Below are positions 13,341 through 27,306 of a DNA stretch of 64,000 nucleotides, piece by piece. Each line of letters opens with the position of its first letter. Position 1 is the first letter of the stretch. The notes under the pieces are model-generated. The model was given only the letters and a program-made list of their open reading frames with translations. It was not told the origin of the DNA and ran no database searches. The DNA comes from Vanilla planifolia (lineage: Eukaryota; Streptophyta; Magnoliopsida; Asparagales; Orchidaceae), in NCBI GenBank assembly GCA_023846275.1, contig CM043870.1, forward strand, positions 3,037,527-3,101,526, written 5' to 3'. The position numbers and the translations under genes were made by a program.

Positions 13341-14073
13341 TTCCTGTAATTGTTCTTTGTGTTTATATTAATGTTATTTGTATTTAATATTATTTATTAA
13401 TTATCTTTTGTGTGATTTTGTTTGAATAGGATAAATACATGCAATCATGTTAATCAATAATACAATAAGATGATTTTAAGATTATTATGTGATTTAAAGA
13501 GAAATCTAGAACTTATTATCAAGGTTTAGTTAAAAGAAAGATTGGTAGATAACCATCAAAGTTTTTTGTAAGAATATTAATTAAGAAATAAAAGTTCTCA
13601 TTAAAATGAAAATTTATTATACATACAAATTTAAATTAAGTTGTTTTTATGTTGGTCATTAAAATTTTACACGAAAAGTTTAAAATAGAGGAATTATTAG
13701 ATGAATTTTTTTGTATTTTTATGAAGAAGTTTAAAGTCTAAATAAATTGTGTTTTTGTGGATTCAATTAGAAAAATGATCTTGTGTTAGATATATTTAAT
13801 TAATAGGGTTGATGAATATTAATGTTTATAATTGTTTCATCATATTTCTCTTGAATATGCTTTTGATATATTATCATTGATTTAATAAAATATTTAAAAT
13901 ATTTTTATTTTATTTTAAAATGAAAATAGATATCATTTGTCAAATATGGCAAAAAATCTTGAAGGGTATTAATAATTGTATGTTTTTGTTAAGTTTAAGA
14001 TTATATAAAAACATATTTATTTTTTTGGTGTGAGGGTTTGATGATAAGACAAAAGTTTAAATTATGTAAAATC

Positions 14074-14079
<6 letters not shown>

Positions 14080-14122
<43 letters not shown>
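14080..14122. repeat. (TA)n microsatellite
   Basis: About 20 uninterrupted TA dinucleotides lie in AT-rich intergenic DNA. Confidence 0.95.
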
Positions 14123-14123
<1 letters not shown>

Positions 14124-16037
14124 GAATGTAGATATTTATTATTTAAAATATTTTAAACAAAAAAATTATATATAAAATTCTATACAACAAACAAAATAGT
14201 ATCATTATAAGATGCAAAATATTCATAACTAATAAAAATATTACAAAAATTACAACATAGTATCTAATAAAACTAAGATAATCTATAACTATCATATTTA
14301 TCCACTATATTATTTAGTGAATATAAGTATCATCCATCTTATAATAATATTTATCTCATGATAAAGTAAAAGTACGATCAATGATATAAATATAAATAGG
14401 ATTCTATAGAATTTAAAAGATAAATCAATAAGATAATAAGACATAGTAATATGATGATCTAGAATAGAACTAATATATAGAAATAACATTATAAATAATA
14501 TCTATAATATAAAAAATATGTATATATAATTTTTTTCATATCTGTTAAATAATACTAATTTTTATATTTTATTCATTTAAGATTATGTTTTGACTGACTA
14601 TTATCTTGCTATCAAATCATATCCATTATCGAAATCTAAATGACATTTGCTCATAGACATAAATTAAATCGACATCTAACTATATGAAAATGTTTGAGGA
14701 CATAAACCGATACCTGAGTACCTTGCATAAAGTGTTAGTACAAATACTTATCATCCATATAAAAGTAGAGCTTTTTGACTAATATATAAAAATAGAGCTT
14801 TTTAAAATAATTTTTTTAACTAAAAAGCTTTCTTAGTTGTTTGAATAAGTATTATATCTCATAATAGATGAAACTTCATAGAAAATATTTTTAAATGATA
14901 TCATAATTATGAGGATATATTCATATTTTGGCACAGACTTTCTATCATCTTGATCACAAACATAATATGAACATATAAAATCAAGAGCATTATTAACAAA
15001 ATATTTCTCACATATCTAAATATGCATGTATGAGAACAAATAAAATGTCATTTTGTTGATAGTTTGTGATGGCATTTTTTTGCCAAGTTTTACACATTAT
15101 TATCTCACAAAGTTAAGTTTATTTTTCGAACAATGATCCCTTGAATGTATTCTTTAACAAATTACCTCATATTTTTACAGTAATCTTGAAGTCTTGTTCA
15201 TAATGAACAATTCTCTCTCAATAGGTTTCTGTTTATTTTCTCAAGTCCAAATCATATCTCTTTTATAACCTTATGAAATTGTTAATTAGATTACAATAGT
15301 TGTCATATTTTTAGAATACTAAGAGTTTATGTTAAGTTTTAAATCTCATTCTCCTCAACTCTACATAATAAACCATTTAAAAAATATTTAGAAGATTGGA
15401 TGCCATTCAATATAAAGCCTAAGCTCTCAGCAATTATTGTCGAAAGTAATAGTGATTAAGAAGCCACCTCTATATAATCCATGTACCATTATTTTTCTTA
15501 GAATTTCCTCTTCTCCTTGCATATTAGGTTAGTTTGGTGTGATCCATCTTCATAATTATAAACTATTTACTCTTACTTCTTCTACTAAATCTCTAATAAA
15601 TATCAATCTATCAACAATAAGATAAAAATTAAAATATATAGATGTCAAACATAATTCAACTAATTTTGCTTACAAAAGTATTTACATCCATTAAAGTTTC
15701 AATTTTTCAAATTAAGTTTTTTATTAATATTTTCTTTATTAAGTCATAACCTTAAATTTAGCATATACCATTTGAATTGTCTTTATAATTTTTTATTTAT
15801 AAAAAAATAATTATTTTATTTCTTCATAAAAATTTCAATAAATGTTTCACAAGAGAATGGATTCATAATTTAATTAATGATTTTTTCCCAAGGATTTATA
15901 AAATAAGTTCTTAGAAAGTCTAAAAAAATAGTCAAGCTTTTGCCATGCAAACACGAAAATTAATGCTTCTACGCAACAACAAAAAGTATTTGACTAAAGT
16001 AACATGTTTCACCTTTAGGACTCATAAAGAAAAATTA

Positions 16038-16061
16038 AATATATATATATATATATATATT
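16038..16061. repeat. (AT)n microsatellite
   Basis: About 12 AT dinucleotides lie 330 bases before the OPT start codon. Confidence 0.9.
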
Positions 16062-16394
16062 AAATATTATAAAACTATTTTTTATCAACTTTGTAACAAG
16101 CTACACCGTTTTATGGCGTTTTATCAATCACAACATAACTAATAATTATAATATTTTTTTAATTAATTAAAATATTTTATCAACTCAAAAGAAGGTTACC
16201 GTTATAAATTATTAATTAATTAAAGCCGCCATTTCATTGTTTTTTGATACCGACATTTTTAAATTAAATTAAAAAGACACCTCAGCATCAGGTCGGCGGT
16301 AAATTGACCTTATATCTGCTCCTCCACCCCCTTTCCCGCATCTGCCAAATTCCAATCAAGATTCTCTTCGAGAAGATTCCCCGCGGAGGTTTGC

Positions 16395-18915
16395 ATGGAG
16401 GAGGATCTCCACCACCCGATATCCGCCCCGCTCCTCCCCTCCGCCGACCACGACGGCAGCGGGGAAGCAAATCCTCCGGAGGAGGAGGAGAACTCCCCCA
16501 TCGAGCAGGTGGCTCTTACCGTGCCGGTGACCGACGACACGTCGGCGGCGGTGGTAACGGCTAGGGTGTGGATCCTCGGGACGGCAACCTGTGTCCTTCT
16601 CTCTTTCCTGAACCAATTCTTCTGGTACCGCAAGGAGCCGTTGAGCATAACCTCCATCTCGGCCCAGATCGCGGTGGTTCCCGCTGCCCGGTTCATGGCC
16701 GCCGCCCTCCCAGACCGGGTTTTCTTCTCGGGATCCCGATGGGAGTTCACCCTTAACCCGGGGCCGTTCACGGTGAAGGAACACGTTCTCATCACCATCT
16801 TCGCCAACGCCGGCGCCGGAACCGTCTACGCCATCCACGTCGTCACCGCCGTGCGGGTCTTCTACCGGCAGCAGATCTCCTTCTTCGTCTCCCTCCTCGT
16901 CGTCCTCACAACGCAGGTAAATCGGTTATTTGGCCTCTCGCGTCTCTTTGCTTCTCTCTCGATTAATTCGAGATCGGCAGGTTTTGGGTTTCGGGTGGGC
17001 GGGAATTTTCCGGCGGTATCTGGTGGAGCCGGCGGCCATGTGGTGGCCGTACAACCTGGTGCAGGTCTCGCTTTTCAGGTGTAAGCCCTCACTCGATTCC
17101 ATTTTTTTTTTTTTTTTTTTCAGAATTACTTTATTTCAGATTAAATAATCGTACCAAACTAGTATCGAAACTTGTGTAGGGTTCATCGAACATGGACACT
17201 TTTAAAACAAAATGAACAAAATTTGTTAATATTATTGAATTTTTTATTTTAGGAAATGTATTTTTAATATACATGATGAAACGTGTTTTTAGTGAGGACC
17301 GTGCCGTGTTGGATTCCACAAAGATGGGTTGTTCACATGTCCTCCACACAAGTAAATAATTAAAAGTATTATCCTAATTTAAAAGTACATTAAAAAAGAA
17401 TTTTTTTTGGAATATAATTTGATTGGTATCAAATATGCTAATTCTTTTTTGCTTAGTATAAAATTATTTTTTTTATGATAAAAAATTTAAAATATAGAAG
17501 TCTGCTAGATTATCATTATATTATTTAATTAAAGTGATATAAAAATGATAAGTAATGCTCCACAAAATATCAAAAGAATAAAGAAAAATGTTTAGATAAA
17601 ATTTACATGATGTGATTAGTTGCATGGTTTATTAGTAGATTAAAACCTAGGTTTTAGTTCAGTGTTAACCAATTTTGATTTAAGCCGATCTAAAATTAGA
17701 TTGAAATCATAATTTGACAAGAAGTGAATGTTTTGATCATAATAAAAAAAACAATCAAATTTTACTAAATTTCTCTCTATAACATATCAATATGTGTGTG
17801 TATGTGATATTTTGATCTTATTATGTCAAGATATTTTATTGAGTCATTTTATTTTAATTTAAGTTAATTTTTTTTTAAAAAATATGTTTTAATATTTTAA
17901 GATTATGATATCTTAGTTATTAAATATTAGATAATTTATCATTATATTTTTTCACCTAAAAACTTATCAAGAGTTGTTTATTGTTTAATTATTTCTCTTA
18001 GGATATCACTCATATTTAACTCCTCACCATCTTTGATTATAGATGTTATAGAGTCACTATCTTTCACTTGATTCATCTTCAAACCATATTGGATTAGTAA
18101 AAGATTAGTTGTAATGTTAAATGTAATATCATAATTTTATTATTTCAAGGTATTATCCTTTTAAGTTATTTCATTTGATCTAAGTATATTTGTTTTTAAA
18201 ATATATCTTAATATTTTAATATTATAATATTTAATGTAAATACTAGAATAACATTTAATAATTAATATAATACAATTTATCATTATACCTCTTTATATAA
18301 AAATATATTAGGAATTGCTAGTTATCTAATTATTTTTTTAAGTCAATTCATTTGTGTAACACTTAGGATTGGAACGAAAAATGAGTAAATACTAGGTGAT
18401 TTCTTAATAAAGAAATCATTAGACAAATAGTGGTTATTTATAGACTTTTAGATGAAGAGATACAATGATAAATCATCTCGCATTGTCTATTGAGGAGTGA
18501 TTTCTATAAGATATCATAACTATAAAATATTGAAATATCTTTTGAGAATAAAACTTATTTAGGATGAAATAAGATAATTTAAGAGGATAGTACTAAACAT
18601 AATGAGACCATAATATCATAATGCTTGTTTGTATATGCATATGTATATATATTATAAATCATGACATTTTAAGTTATAAGAAAAAAATTAGTAAAATACT
18701 TCTCTATGATTAGATGATGAATTACAACTTTTGTTCTATAATAAAAAATTATGATATTATTAAAAAATGCCATGTTATGAAAAATATTTCATTTATAAAA
18801 ATACAAAGAATTAGAAAACAAACAAGACAAGAGACAACCAAAATGACATTTGATATTAAGAAAGATGTTTTAAAGGTTTATAATAAAATTGGATATTAAA
18901 ATAGAAGAAATATTT

Positions 18916-18971
<56 letters not shown>

Positions 18972-21900
18972 CCAAATTAATAAAAGAAAATTAAAAATCT
19001 AAACTTTAGGTCAATAGGATATATTGATAAAGGTTTTTTTTTAATAATGGTTTAAATAAGATGGATAACTTAGCATAGCTTTATTGCTTAAAAAAATATT
19101 TTTTAAATTTTATCTATGCATTTATTAAATAGGAGTGTTATAGAAAGCTAAAAAAGAAATAAAAAGTATAATATTAGATTATGATTTCAAGCCTATAAGA
19201 TGAAAATATATAAAAGAGGAATGCATTATTTTTATAAGTGATTATTTTGATGTTATTTTAATAAACAAGTATAAAAAATAAAAAAAGACTTCCACATTTA
19301 TTTATGGAAAGAATAAGATATTAAAATTTGTGTTAATAATAAATAATTAGATTAATGAGTTTTACTTCAAAATTTTAATAACAAATCATTAAAAATATAT
19401 TACTACTTGAGTTAGATATATCCTCAAATCAATTCAAAATTAATGTTTAAAGAGTTATTAATTAGTACTATATATATATATTTATAATTATTAACATATT
19501 TAGTTAATTTTTATTTACATAGTCTTAATAAAATATTTAAAAATTTTAAAAAATTAATATTACATATATTAGAGTTTTTAAGATATAAAATAAAATGAAG
19601 ACATATGCATAGATTTATCAAGAGAAGATAAATCATTAAACTTCATTAAAATCTGATGTTTCTGACTTTCAAATATTTATAAACTAAAACAATTTCTTCA
19701 AATTTTATCGATTTAATTGAACTTCAAAACTTGACATTATTTGATTTTTTTAAATTATTAGATCCTTCATTATCATCTGGGTATAACCATAGTTTATATT
19801 TATTAATAATATTTTTTCTTGTGAGTGAATGGTTATGATTATTATTAAAGTTTTTTCAAATAAAAATATATAATAATCAAATGATATGTTTTTCATATGA
19901 CTAAAATCAATGAAAACAATGACTTTTTGGAAGTGCCCTTCATGAGAAGGAAGTCCGTACGAAAGGAGGCCTCACCCGCAACCAATTCTTCGTCATCGCC
20001 TTCATCTGCAGCTTCGCCTACTATGTCTTTCCCGGTTACCTCTTCAGCATTCTCACCTCCCTTTCCTGGATCTGTTGGTTCTTCCCCCACTCCCTGCTGG
20101 CCCACCAGCTGGGTTCTGGCCTCCACGGCCTTGGCATCGGGTCGATCGGCCTCGACTGGTCCTCCGTCTCCTCCTATCTCGGCAGCCCGCTCGCAAGCCC
20201 CTGGTTCGCCACCGCAAACATCGCCGTCGGATTCTTCCTCATCATGTACGTCATCACCCCCATCGCCTATTGGCTCAACCTCTACCAAGCCAAGTCCTTC
20301 CCCATCTTCTCCGACAACCTCTTCACATCAAAGGGACAAATTTACAACGTTTCGAGAATCGTCGACTCCAGCTTCCATCTCGACCTCGACGCCTACCAAA
20401 AGAACGGACCTTTGTACATGAGCACCTTCTTCGCGATGACCTACGGCGTGGGTTTTGCCTCCCTGACGGCCATTCTCTCGCACGTTCTTCTCTTCCATGG
20501 AAGGGAAATCTGGCTGCTGAGCAAGTCCGCGTTTCAAGAGAAGAAGATGGACGTGCACACAAGGCTTATGAGGAAATACCATCAAGTACCTGAATGGTGG
20601 TTTTTCATCATTCTTGTGGTCAACATTGCCCTCACAATATTTATTTGCGAGTACTACAATGAGCAGCTGCAGCTTCCATGGTGGGGTGTTCTGCTTGCCT
20701 GTGCATTGGCCCTCTTCTTCACTCTCCCCATTGGAATCATCACAGCAACAACAAACCAAGTATGCTCCACCTCCAATCCTTCATCAACAAATCATCAAAC
20801 AACAATTTTCCTTTTTGAAGATTCTGAATTTCTCTCTCTATGCGATAGACACCGGGGCTAAACATCATAACGGAGTACATCATCGGGTACCTCTACCCTG
20901 GCCGCCCCGTGGCAAACATGTGCTTCAAGGTCTATGGTTATATCAGCATGTCTCAGGCGCTGACATTTCTGCAAGATTTCAAGCTTGGTCACTACATGAA
21001 GATACCACCAAGAACAATGTTCATGGCACAGGTTGGTCTCATTGCTAAGCAACTTACCTTGAATGCACATGATGATCTTGCATTTCACATGGATTCAGAA
21101 ATCCATCCAACCACGCAAAGAAGTTAGTCAATTTCGTCATTTTGGAGAATATAATATCAAAAGCCATGGAACCAAATGACTCCTATGATGCATTTAAGAA
21201 AAAAGATAAAACTTTAGGAGAAGCAAGCAACAACACTACAATAGATTTTGCCTTATCATTGACAGAAACGTTTACTTTCAACTGCCATCCTTTTGAGCAT
21301 GTTGGAATATTGGAAAAGGAATTTTGCGTTCTTTCTTGCCATTTATCATGCATTTTCTGAATATTCAGTTGTGCGCATCTAGCATTTTCAGATTGTGGCA
21401 ATACTGATTGCTTGAGTATTAATGTATTTTGAGACTTTTGTGTTTAGAATATGTATTCGACATAATTCCCTTTAGCTTATGTTACATTTTTGGTTTACAT
21501 ATTACAAAAGTTCACTTGTTTGAATATGTTTTGCTATCTCTATAGATTCTCATGTATGTTAAGCATTTGCAGTGTTCCATGAATCCCTAATGTATGATGA
21601 ACACATATGCATGCAAATACTACAAATAATTTGTAATGTTGGTTTTATGCAACATTTGCAGATTGTGGGGACATTGATTGCATCAGTTGTCTACCTCAGC
21701 ACTGCATGGTGGCTCATGGGGAACGTTCCCAACATTTGTGATAGAGAGCTCCTCCCTTTGGATAGTCCATGGACATGTCCGAGCGACCACGTGTTCTACG
21801 ATGCCTCCGTCATCTGGGGCCTCATTGGCCCTCGTCGCATCTTTGGAGATCTTGGCAGTTACTCCGCCATAAACTGGTTCTTCCTTGCTGGTGCCATTGC

Positions 21901-22279
21901 TCCCCTTGTCGTGTGGCTTGCTCACAAAGCCTTTCCTTCCTCAGAGTGGCTGCGACTCGTGAATGTGCCGATTTTAGTAGGTGCGATGGGAAATATGCCA
22001 CCTGCAACGGCCGTTAACTTCATCAGTTGGATCTTCGTCGGGTTCCTGTCGGGTTATGTGGTGTACAGGTACAGGAGAGATTGGTGGCAGAAGCATAACT
22101 ATGTGCTATCAGGTGCATTGGATGCTGGGTTGGCCTTCATGGGAGTGTTGCTGTATCTTTGCTTTGGTTTGGAGAACATTGGACTCAAATGGTGGGGCAA
22201 TGAGCTTGACGGTTGTCCATTGGCCTCATGCCCAACTGCTCAAGGGGTGATGATAGAAGGATGCCCAGTGTTCTCTTAG
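16395..22279 (+). CDS. Oligopeptide transporter, PT clade of the OPT family
   Basis: Five exons join in frame: 16395-16916, 16981-17078, 19934-20759, 20849-21031 and 21662-22279, giving 748 aa, a usual length for plant OPTs. The acidic N-terminus precedes many hydrophobic helices. Family signatures are clear: [20 protein letters not shown] at about 121-140, [30 protein letters not shown] at about 485-505, KIPPR at 533-537, and the C-terminal [14 protein letters not shown] and [12 protein letters not shown]. Known members are proton-coupled plasma-membrane carriers of small peptides, glutathione or metal chelates. The substrate of this one cannot be read from sequence. Intron 2 is 2.85 kb and AT-rich with a long (TA)n tract. 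A decayed paralogue lies 3 kb upstream and a YSL gene of the same superfamily 7 kb downstream. The ATG at 16395 is the first in this frame after the GC-rich leader. Confidence 0.95.
17079..19933 (+). other. Large AT-rich second intron of the OPT gene
   Basis: The donor gtgtaag at 17079 and acceptor ending at 19933 join codon AG|T. The intron is far more AT-rich than the exons and holds a (TA)n tract at about 18917-18967. I see no coding sequence or complete mobile element inside. An old AT-rich insertion could explain its size, but no terminal repeats were found. Confidence 0.7.
18917..18967. repeat. (TA)n microsatellite in OPT intron 2
   Basis: About 25 uninterrupted TA dinucleotides. This is the longest simple TA tract in the window and likely to vary in length. 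Confidence 0.95.
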
Positions 22280-22960
22280 TTTTTCTTGCTTGACACAGTT
22301 GTATGTAATCATGTTTATGTGCAAAACAATTGTATTACGTGATTTAATATCACTTCTTATGTATTTTTTGGGTCTGATCATGAGACAAATATATTTTCAT
22401 ACTCTTCAAACACAATTGAGACCTCTGTATCAATTATGTGCATCCAAGCAAAAGGTAAAATGAGTTTGTATTTCTTTGATTTTGTGTTTGATAATCTCCA
22501 GTAATCAAAGAATTTAATATGTAATGATCAAACTATTTAACATGAAGTTAAAATAAATAGAATTTGTTAAGACTTCTTATGCAAATTGTTAATAATGTTC
22601 AGTTATAGAAACATTTTTATTAGGTACATTCAAATAACTATAATCTCGCTTTCAATTCCTGCTTCTTCACCAAAACAAGCCCTACGTTAACACAGGAAAG
22701 GACAAAAACAGCACAAGTTGCACCAAACAAAACACCAACTCAGGAAGGGGCCACCTTGATTAATTGTTCTTGAATATTCATGAAGGGAGAGAAGGATGAC
22801 CTTTTCAGGTCTCAGTTGATGCTGACCTCAAAGGACCTCATTCCTCTCTTCAACAAATGCAGACTTATAGACTTGTGTCAGCAATGGCAATGTCTATAAA
22901 ATCTTTAAGCAATTATCAGCAAGTAGGATTCGCAATAAAATATAGTTAAATGTTAAATAT
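22280..22960. other. 3' UTR of OPT gene and intergenic DNA
   Basis: The first 100-200 bases after the stop probably form the OPT 3' UTR. A more balanced stretch at about 22640-22870 has no long frame and no recognised family. No other gene is supported. Confidence 0.5.
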
Positions 22961-22961
22961 T

Positions 22962-23052
22962 CGACAATAAAATTGGAACGATGCATAGAAGATTAGCATG
23001 ACCCTGACTTAAAGTTGAAATGCATAAATCGAGCAGGGGTCTAAATTTTTTA
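22962..23052 (+). pseudogene. U6 snRNA-like pseudogene
   Basis: The central and 3' parts of plant U6 are recognisable: aattggaacgat at 22971, gaagattagcatg at 22988, ataaatcgag at 23025 and a final gtctaaattttttat. The 5' stem-loop that begins functional U6 is not present in recognisable form. The invariant ACAGAGA box, which pairs with the 5' splice site, reads gcatagaag here. The AGC triad (ttAGCatg) is kept. No upstream sequence element of the usual plant U-snRNA type is seen before it. These losses point to a dead copy, perhaps a retroposed one. Confidence 0.8.
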
Positions 23053-26000
23053 TTGTAGCATCCTAACCTTCATGATGAGGCATTGTCATATATCGATCAG
23101 GTTTTATCATTTGCATAGAAGTCATTCCATGCATAATCATCAACTCTAAAAAGTATTATACTCTTAGCATGCTTAATCAAAAAATTCTCATAAAATCTCA
23201 TACAAGTTTGTCCCACAAAATACATCTTATCATTTTAAGACATATGATTTTACTTATAAAACTCAAGATTTACTCTTCTGTAATTGATGTAGGATATTTA
23301 TTTTTGTACCTCTCTATTTAAAAAGCTTCTTAGGTACCGATCTTTAACCAATGATTCCATTGTCTAGAATATTACCCAACGATTACTCCCCGTCTTCTTT
23401 GTTCCCGGTTTGTATAGGCTGACAATTTCCGCTTGGTTTGTTCTTAAACCACATGAGAACAAAAGAGATAATATGCAATAAACTATAGTCATACGTTAAA
23501 TGTTCAATGACTCGACCTTAGTATTCCTCTCCATCATTGACATATAGTTTGGTGACCCGCAACTATAGTACACACATCAAACAGGAAAATCAAAGCAAGA
23601 CAATAGAGAATAAATCTGATTTTGTTCAATAGTACTCATTGAAAATAAACTTCTAAAAAAATAAAAAAAAATTCATAAATTTTTATAAGTTTGAAATTGA
23701 AACAAAAATATTCTTTTGATACTTTTGAAGTTTATCTTCTTAGATTATCTTAGGTAAAAACATGTAGAGTATTGCTAATGTTGAGAGAAAAACATTCAAT
23801 TGTAGTATGAAACATGCAAGCTTAATTACTGTTGTGTTGAAAAATAAGGTTGTCAACAATGTTGATCAAAACAAAAATGATAAAAAAAGTTCTAATAACA
23901 TGGTGATTGAACAAATTTACTAAAATAATGCAATAAAAACTTGTACATTCCATCGACATGATGATGTTTTGTCTAACATGGTAAATCAAGAAAAACTTTT
24001 TGGGCATCATAGTCAGCAACATAACATTTTTTTTAGCACAAATTTGCCAGTCAAAAACCACTAATGTGATGGGCATCAATTACTTTTTTATCTCAAAATA
24101 GTTATACATTCAACATCAAAGATTAAAAATGAAAAATTTCTATAGTTTTGACCTCCTACTAATAATAGTTTTCCCAAAGGTAAACACATGGCATAAGATA
24201 CTTCACATTTTATCGAAGATACAACCAAAATATGTATGCACCCATACATAATGACATAAGGCAATATTTGCAATGCCTTATCGACACCTCATCAACCACT
24301 TGATAGCTTGCTAATGCACAAAGATTGAATTTGCCATGTATTTATTCACAATTCTCATTACATAGTCAATACTTGATCTTGTGCATAACATGACATAAAT
24401 AAGACTAAAAACTAGTGATGCATGAACCATGTTGTCAATGTTCACTTGCTCTCATGTGTCTTTAGTGACCACTTAGGTTAAAAAGCACTCTTAAAACTTT
24501 TGATTCCAAATCCATTAAATGCCTTCTTGTTATACTCATGTGGAGACAATTTAAGAATTCTTTTAAAACTTTCTCTTATGAATCTCATCCTAAGAATTCA
24601 TTTATATAACAATATAATATAAAAGTCATCAAAATTTTCAAAGAAAACAACAGAGAGATTTATCTGATGTTAAACCTTTTATCATTAATGGCCAAAGTTA
24701 GAGTTTTATGGACAACGAATCAAGTGTTTACTCATATCCCTTAAGATGGGTTGTAATTGCCACAATCATATGTTCACCTTTAACACCAAAGACATGAAAG
24801 TTGTTATGTAATTCCAAATAAGCCTAAGTGATGGCATTACAAATTTATTATAGAATTGATATTCTAGACCTAATAAATAATAAATTTAATTTTTATTTTA
24901 TTTTGGTTGATCGTGTCATTTATTTCAACATTTTAATTAGGTCATCTGATTAGAATCATATGATTATCAATCATATAAATCACGTAATGAGATCTATAAA
25001 ACATGATGATGAAATCACTATAAGCCATCTTTTGATGATCAACTAGATACCAAATTTCTTATTGACTAAAGTTTAGATATGAGCAACTATTTCACTTTGA
25101 CATCATATTTCTAATAAGAATTGCATTAGATTTAAAGTTGGCAATATGGCTTAAATATTGGGTTAACATTGAATGCTAGCTATATTGAACACAAGAACTC
25201 AACATTAGAAACTAGATAAAAATGAAACAGTTTCTTAAAATTTTTATCTTATGATGAATATTTTTTATTAAATATAAATTTTGAAGATTTTTTATGTGAC
25301 AAGATTTGCATATAATTCGAGAGTTAAACAAGAGTTTTCTTGTCACTTATTTTATATATTGTTATTATGACATTTTTGTTAGTAAATTATCCTTTCTTCT
25401 ATAGAAGATAATAAATTTTCACCAAATTAAGTAAATTTTGATGTTATATTTTCTCTAATTTATCTTTTGAAATAACTATATTATCATTTTTTGCATTTGT
25501 TGTCATTGGCACTTTAGTGAAATGACACAACAAAAGAACCTAAATTTCTTGTATTATCAAATGGATTCATATGTTCAACCATGGCACTTTGTTCCTCCCT
25601 TTCAAACCTAGTTAGTTGGTTGTAATTCAAACCTAAAATAGATTCCAAGTTCCTTAATTATAAATGATATAATTAAATTTTTTTACTATGTTGTTTTAAA
25701 AAATAGATCATTTATGATAAATTTAAATTTATTATTTGATTTGTTATATTTCTTTTCAAAGAACAATTTTTTTAAGTCAATCAATAGCAAAAAAAACCTA
25801 TAATGGCTTGTACATTATAACAACTAGTATTAGTAGAATAGTCTTGATCTAAAAAGGTAATATTTTTTTATTATTTTTATAAGAAAAATAAAATTCATGA
25901 TCTTAATTACTTTCATAGCTTTTGATTTTTTTTTTAAAATTTATAAATCTGATCAATTCAATATGTAAGAATAATGTCAACTCTATTATTTTTCAATTTA

Positions 26001-27100
26001 AATTATAACCAACCATACCCTTAGTTTATAGTATGACTTTGTTGACTATAATATAATTAGCAAATAGAAACATAAAATTACCACATAATGCCTAATTGAT
26101 ACAAAATGACAAGAATTAAATATTCCTAAGAAGGAAAACAAGAAAATTTTGCCTCTTTATTAGTACACCTAATACAATTTTTTAACTTTTATCATATGGT
26201 AAAGATCTTTCAAATAACTCCATTTAGGATTTTGTATATGAGAAATTATTCTTCTCTTTTAGCTATTTTTAGTTAAACTTTCTTTCAAGTTCTTCATAAA
26301 TAATGAAATTTTAATTATGATATAAAAAATTTTAAAAAAAATCGAGGACATAAACAAATTTTTGTGTATTTTGACTTTCTTAAGTCCTAGTGAATGACAA
26401 TATCATTGCTATACAACTTAAGGTTAAGAATTTGAGTCATAAAATAACATTTTTATTAAAAAAAAAAAGAGATAAAACTATGTGTATTATCAATATTGGT
26501 TAAATTTATTTTGATGATTTATGGAGCTAAATATTCCATTATATAGACAAATTAGATCGTTTAATCAGGTGATTAATTCATTTAGTTATTTCTCAAACAA
26601 TTGCAATAAGGATTGAACAAGTTGGTAAAACAAAACCCTTTTTTGTTAAAATTTGTATTTTAAAAATCATTTATTAACTTTGAACCTTATAAAATCATCT
26701 TATTTTTTATCGATGATATCATTCTTTAATACCCTAATCTAATGTTAAACAAATTTCTAATGTGATTGTGATTTTTTAAATCATAATATTTTTTCCACAA
26801 ATTTTGTATAATTTTATTATTTTTATTTTATTTTTCGCACCGACTTTTGGTTGTCTTTCATCAATCAATTTTCCACTTTGTTATAGTGGAGCTTGTTAAG
26901 GATAGAATTGTCTATCTTGCCAATTCTCAATAAAGCCTTTCATTGGTCTTACACACCCAAAATCTCCCTTTTTATAATATTTTTGCATTTATATCATTTT
27001 TTTTCAATGAAAATATATAAAATTTTATTTATTTTACAAAAACAATCAAAAAGCACTAAGCACTCATTTGAAATTTCTTGTCATATACCATTGTATTCAT
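23053..27100. other. AT-rich intergenic DNA, no gene seen
   Basis: About 4 kb of AT-rich DNA. A more balanced part at about 24280-24860 could be an old mobile-element remnant, but I could not tie it to any family. Open frames are short and lack motifs. Confidence 0.5.
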
Positions 27101-27101
27101 T

Positions 27102-27306
27102 AAGGGCCTAGTTGGTTGCCCACTAGAATTAAGTGTCACTTTTTAGATAAAATGGAGAACAAAATTATTTAGTTCTCCATTTTCTTAATAATATGAAAAT
27201 TATTAAAAAAAATTTATCAAATTAAGTAATAAAAAGGAGAACAAAATTAAACTCCCTAGAAGAGAGTGACATTAAAACATTGAATTCATTTCAAACCATT
27301 TGCCCA
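27102..27306. mobile_element. Possible MITE with imperfect terminal inverted repeats
   Basis: The left end reads gggcctagttggttgccc, a wording typical of plant miniature DNA transposons (GGGCCT.TTTGGTT). The right end, read in reverse, begins gggcaaatggtttg, and both ends reach a tgtcac word about 35-40 bases inside. A perfect 12-bp stem, aaaatggagaac at 27149-27160 with its complement at 27172-27183, lies within. No clear target-site duplication was found, so the ends and superfamily stay open. It carries no coding sequence. Confidence 0.45.

Larger units (their letters stand above)
13341..16390. other. AT-rich intergenic DNA with TA microsatellites
   Basis: No gene is supported. The region holds a pure (TA)n tract at about 14080-14122 and a shorter (AT)n tract at about 16038-16061. 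The last 130 bases become GC-rich as the leader of the OPT gene begins. Confidence 0.6.

Noticed and set aside
19897..20421. Ser/Pro-rich frame over OPT exon 3
   Set aside because: It overlaps the OPT coding frame one base off. The low-complexity product is a composition effect.
24280..24860. Balanced-composition stretch as a possible retrotransposon remnant
   Set aside because: Neither strand gave a protease, integrase or RT motif, and no long terminal repeats were found.
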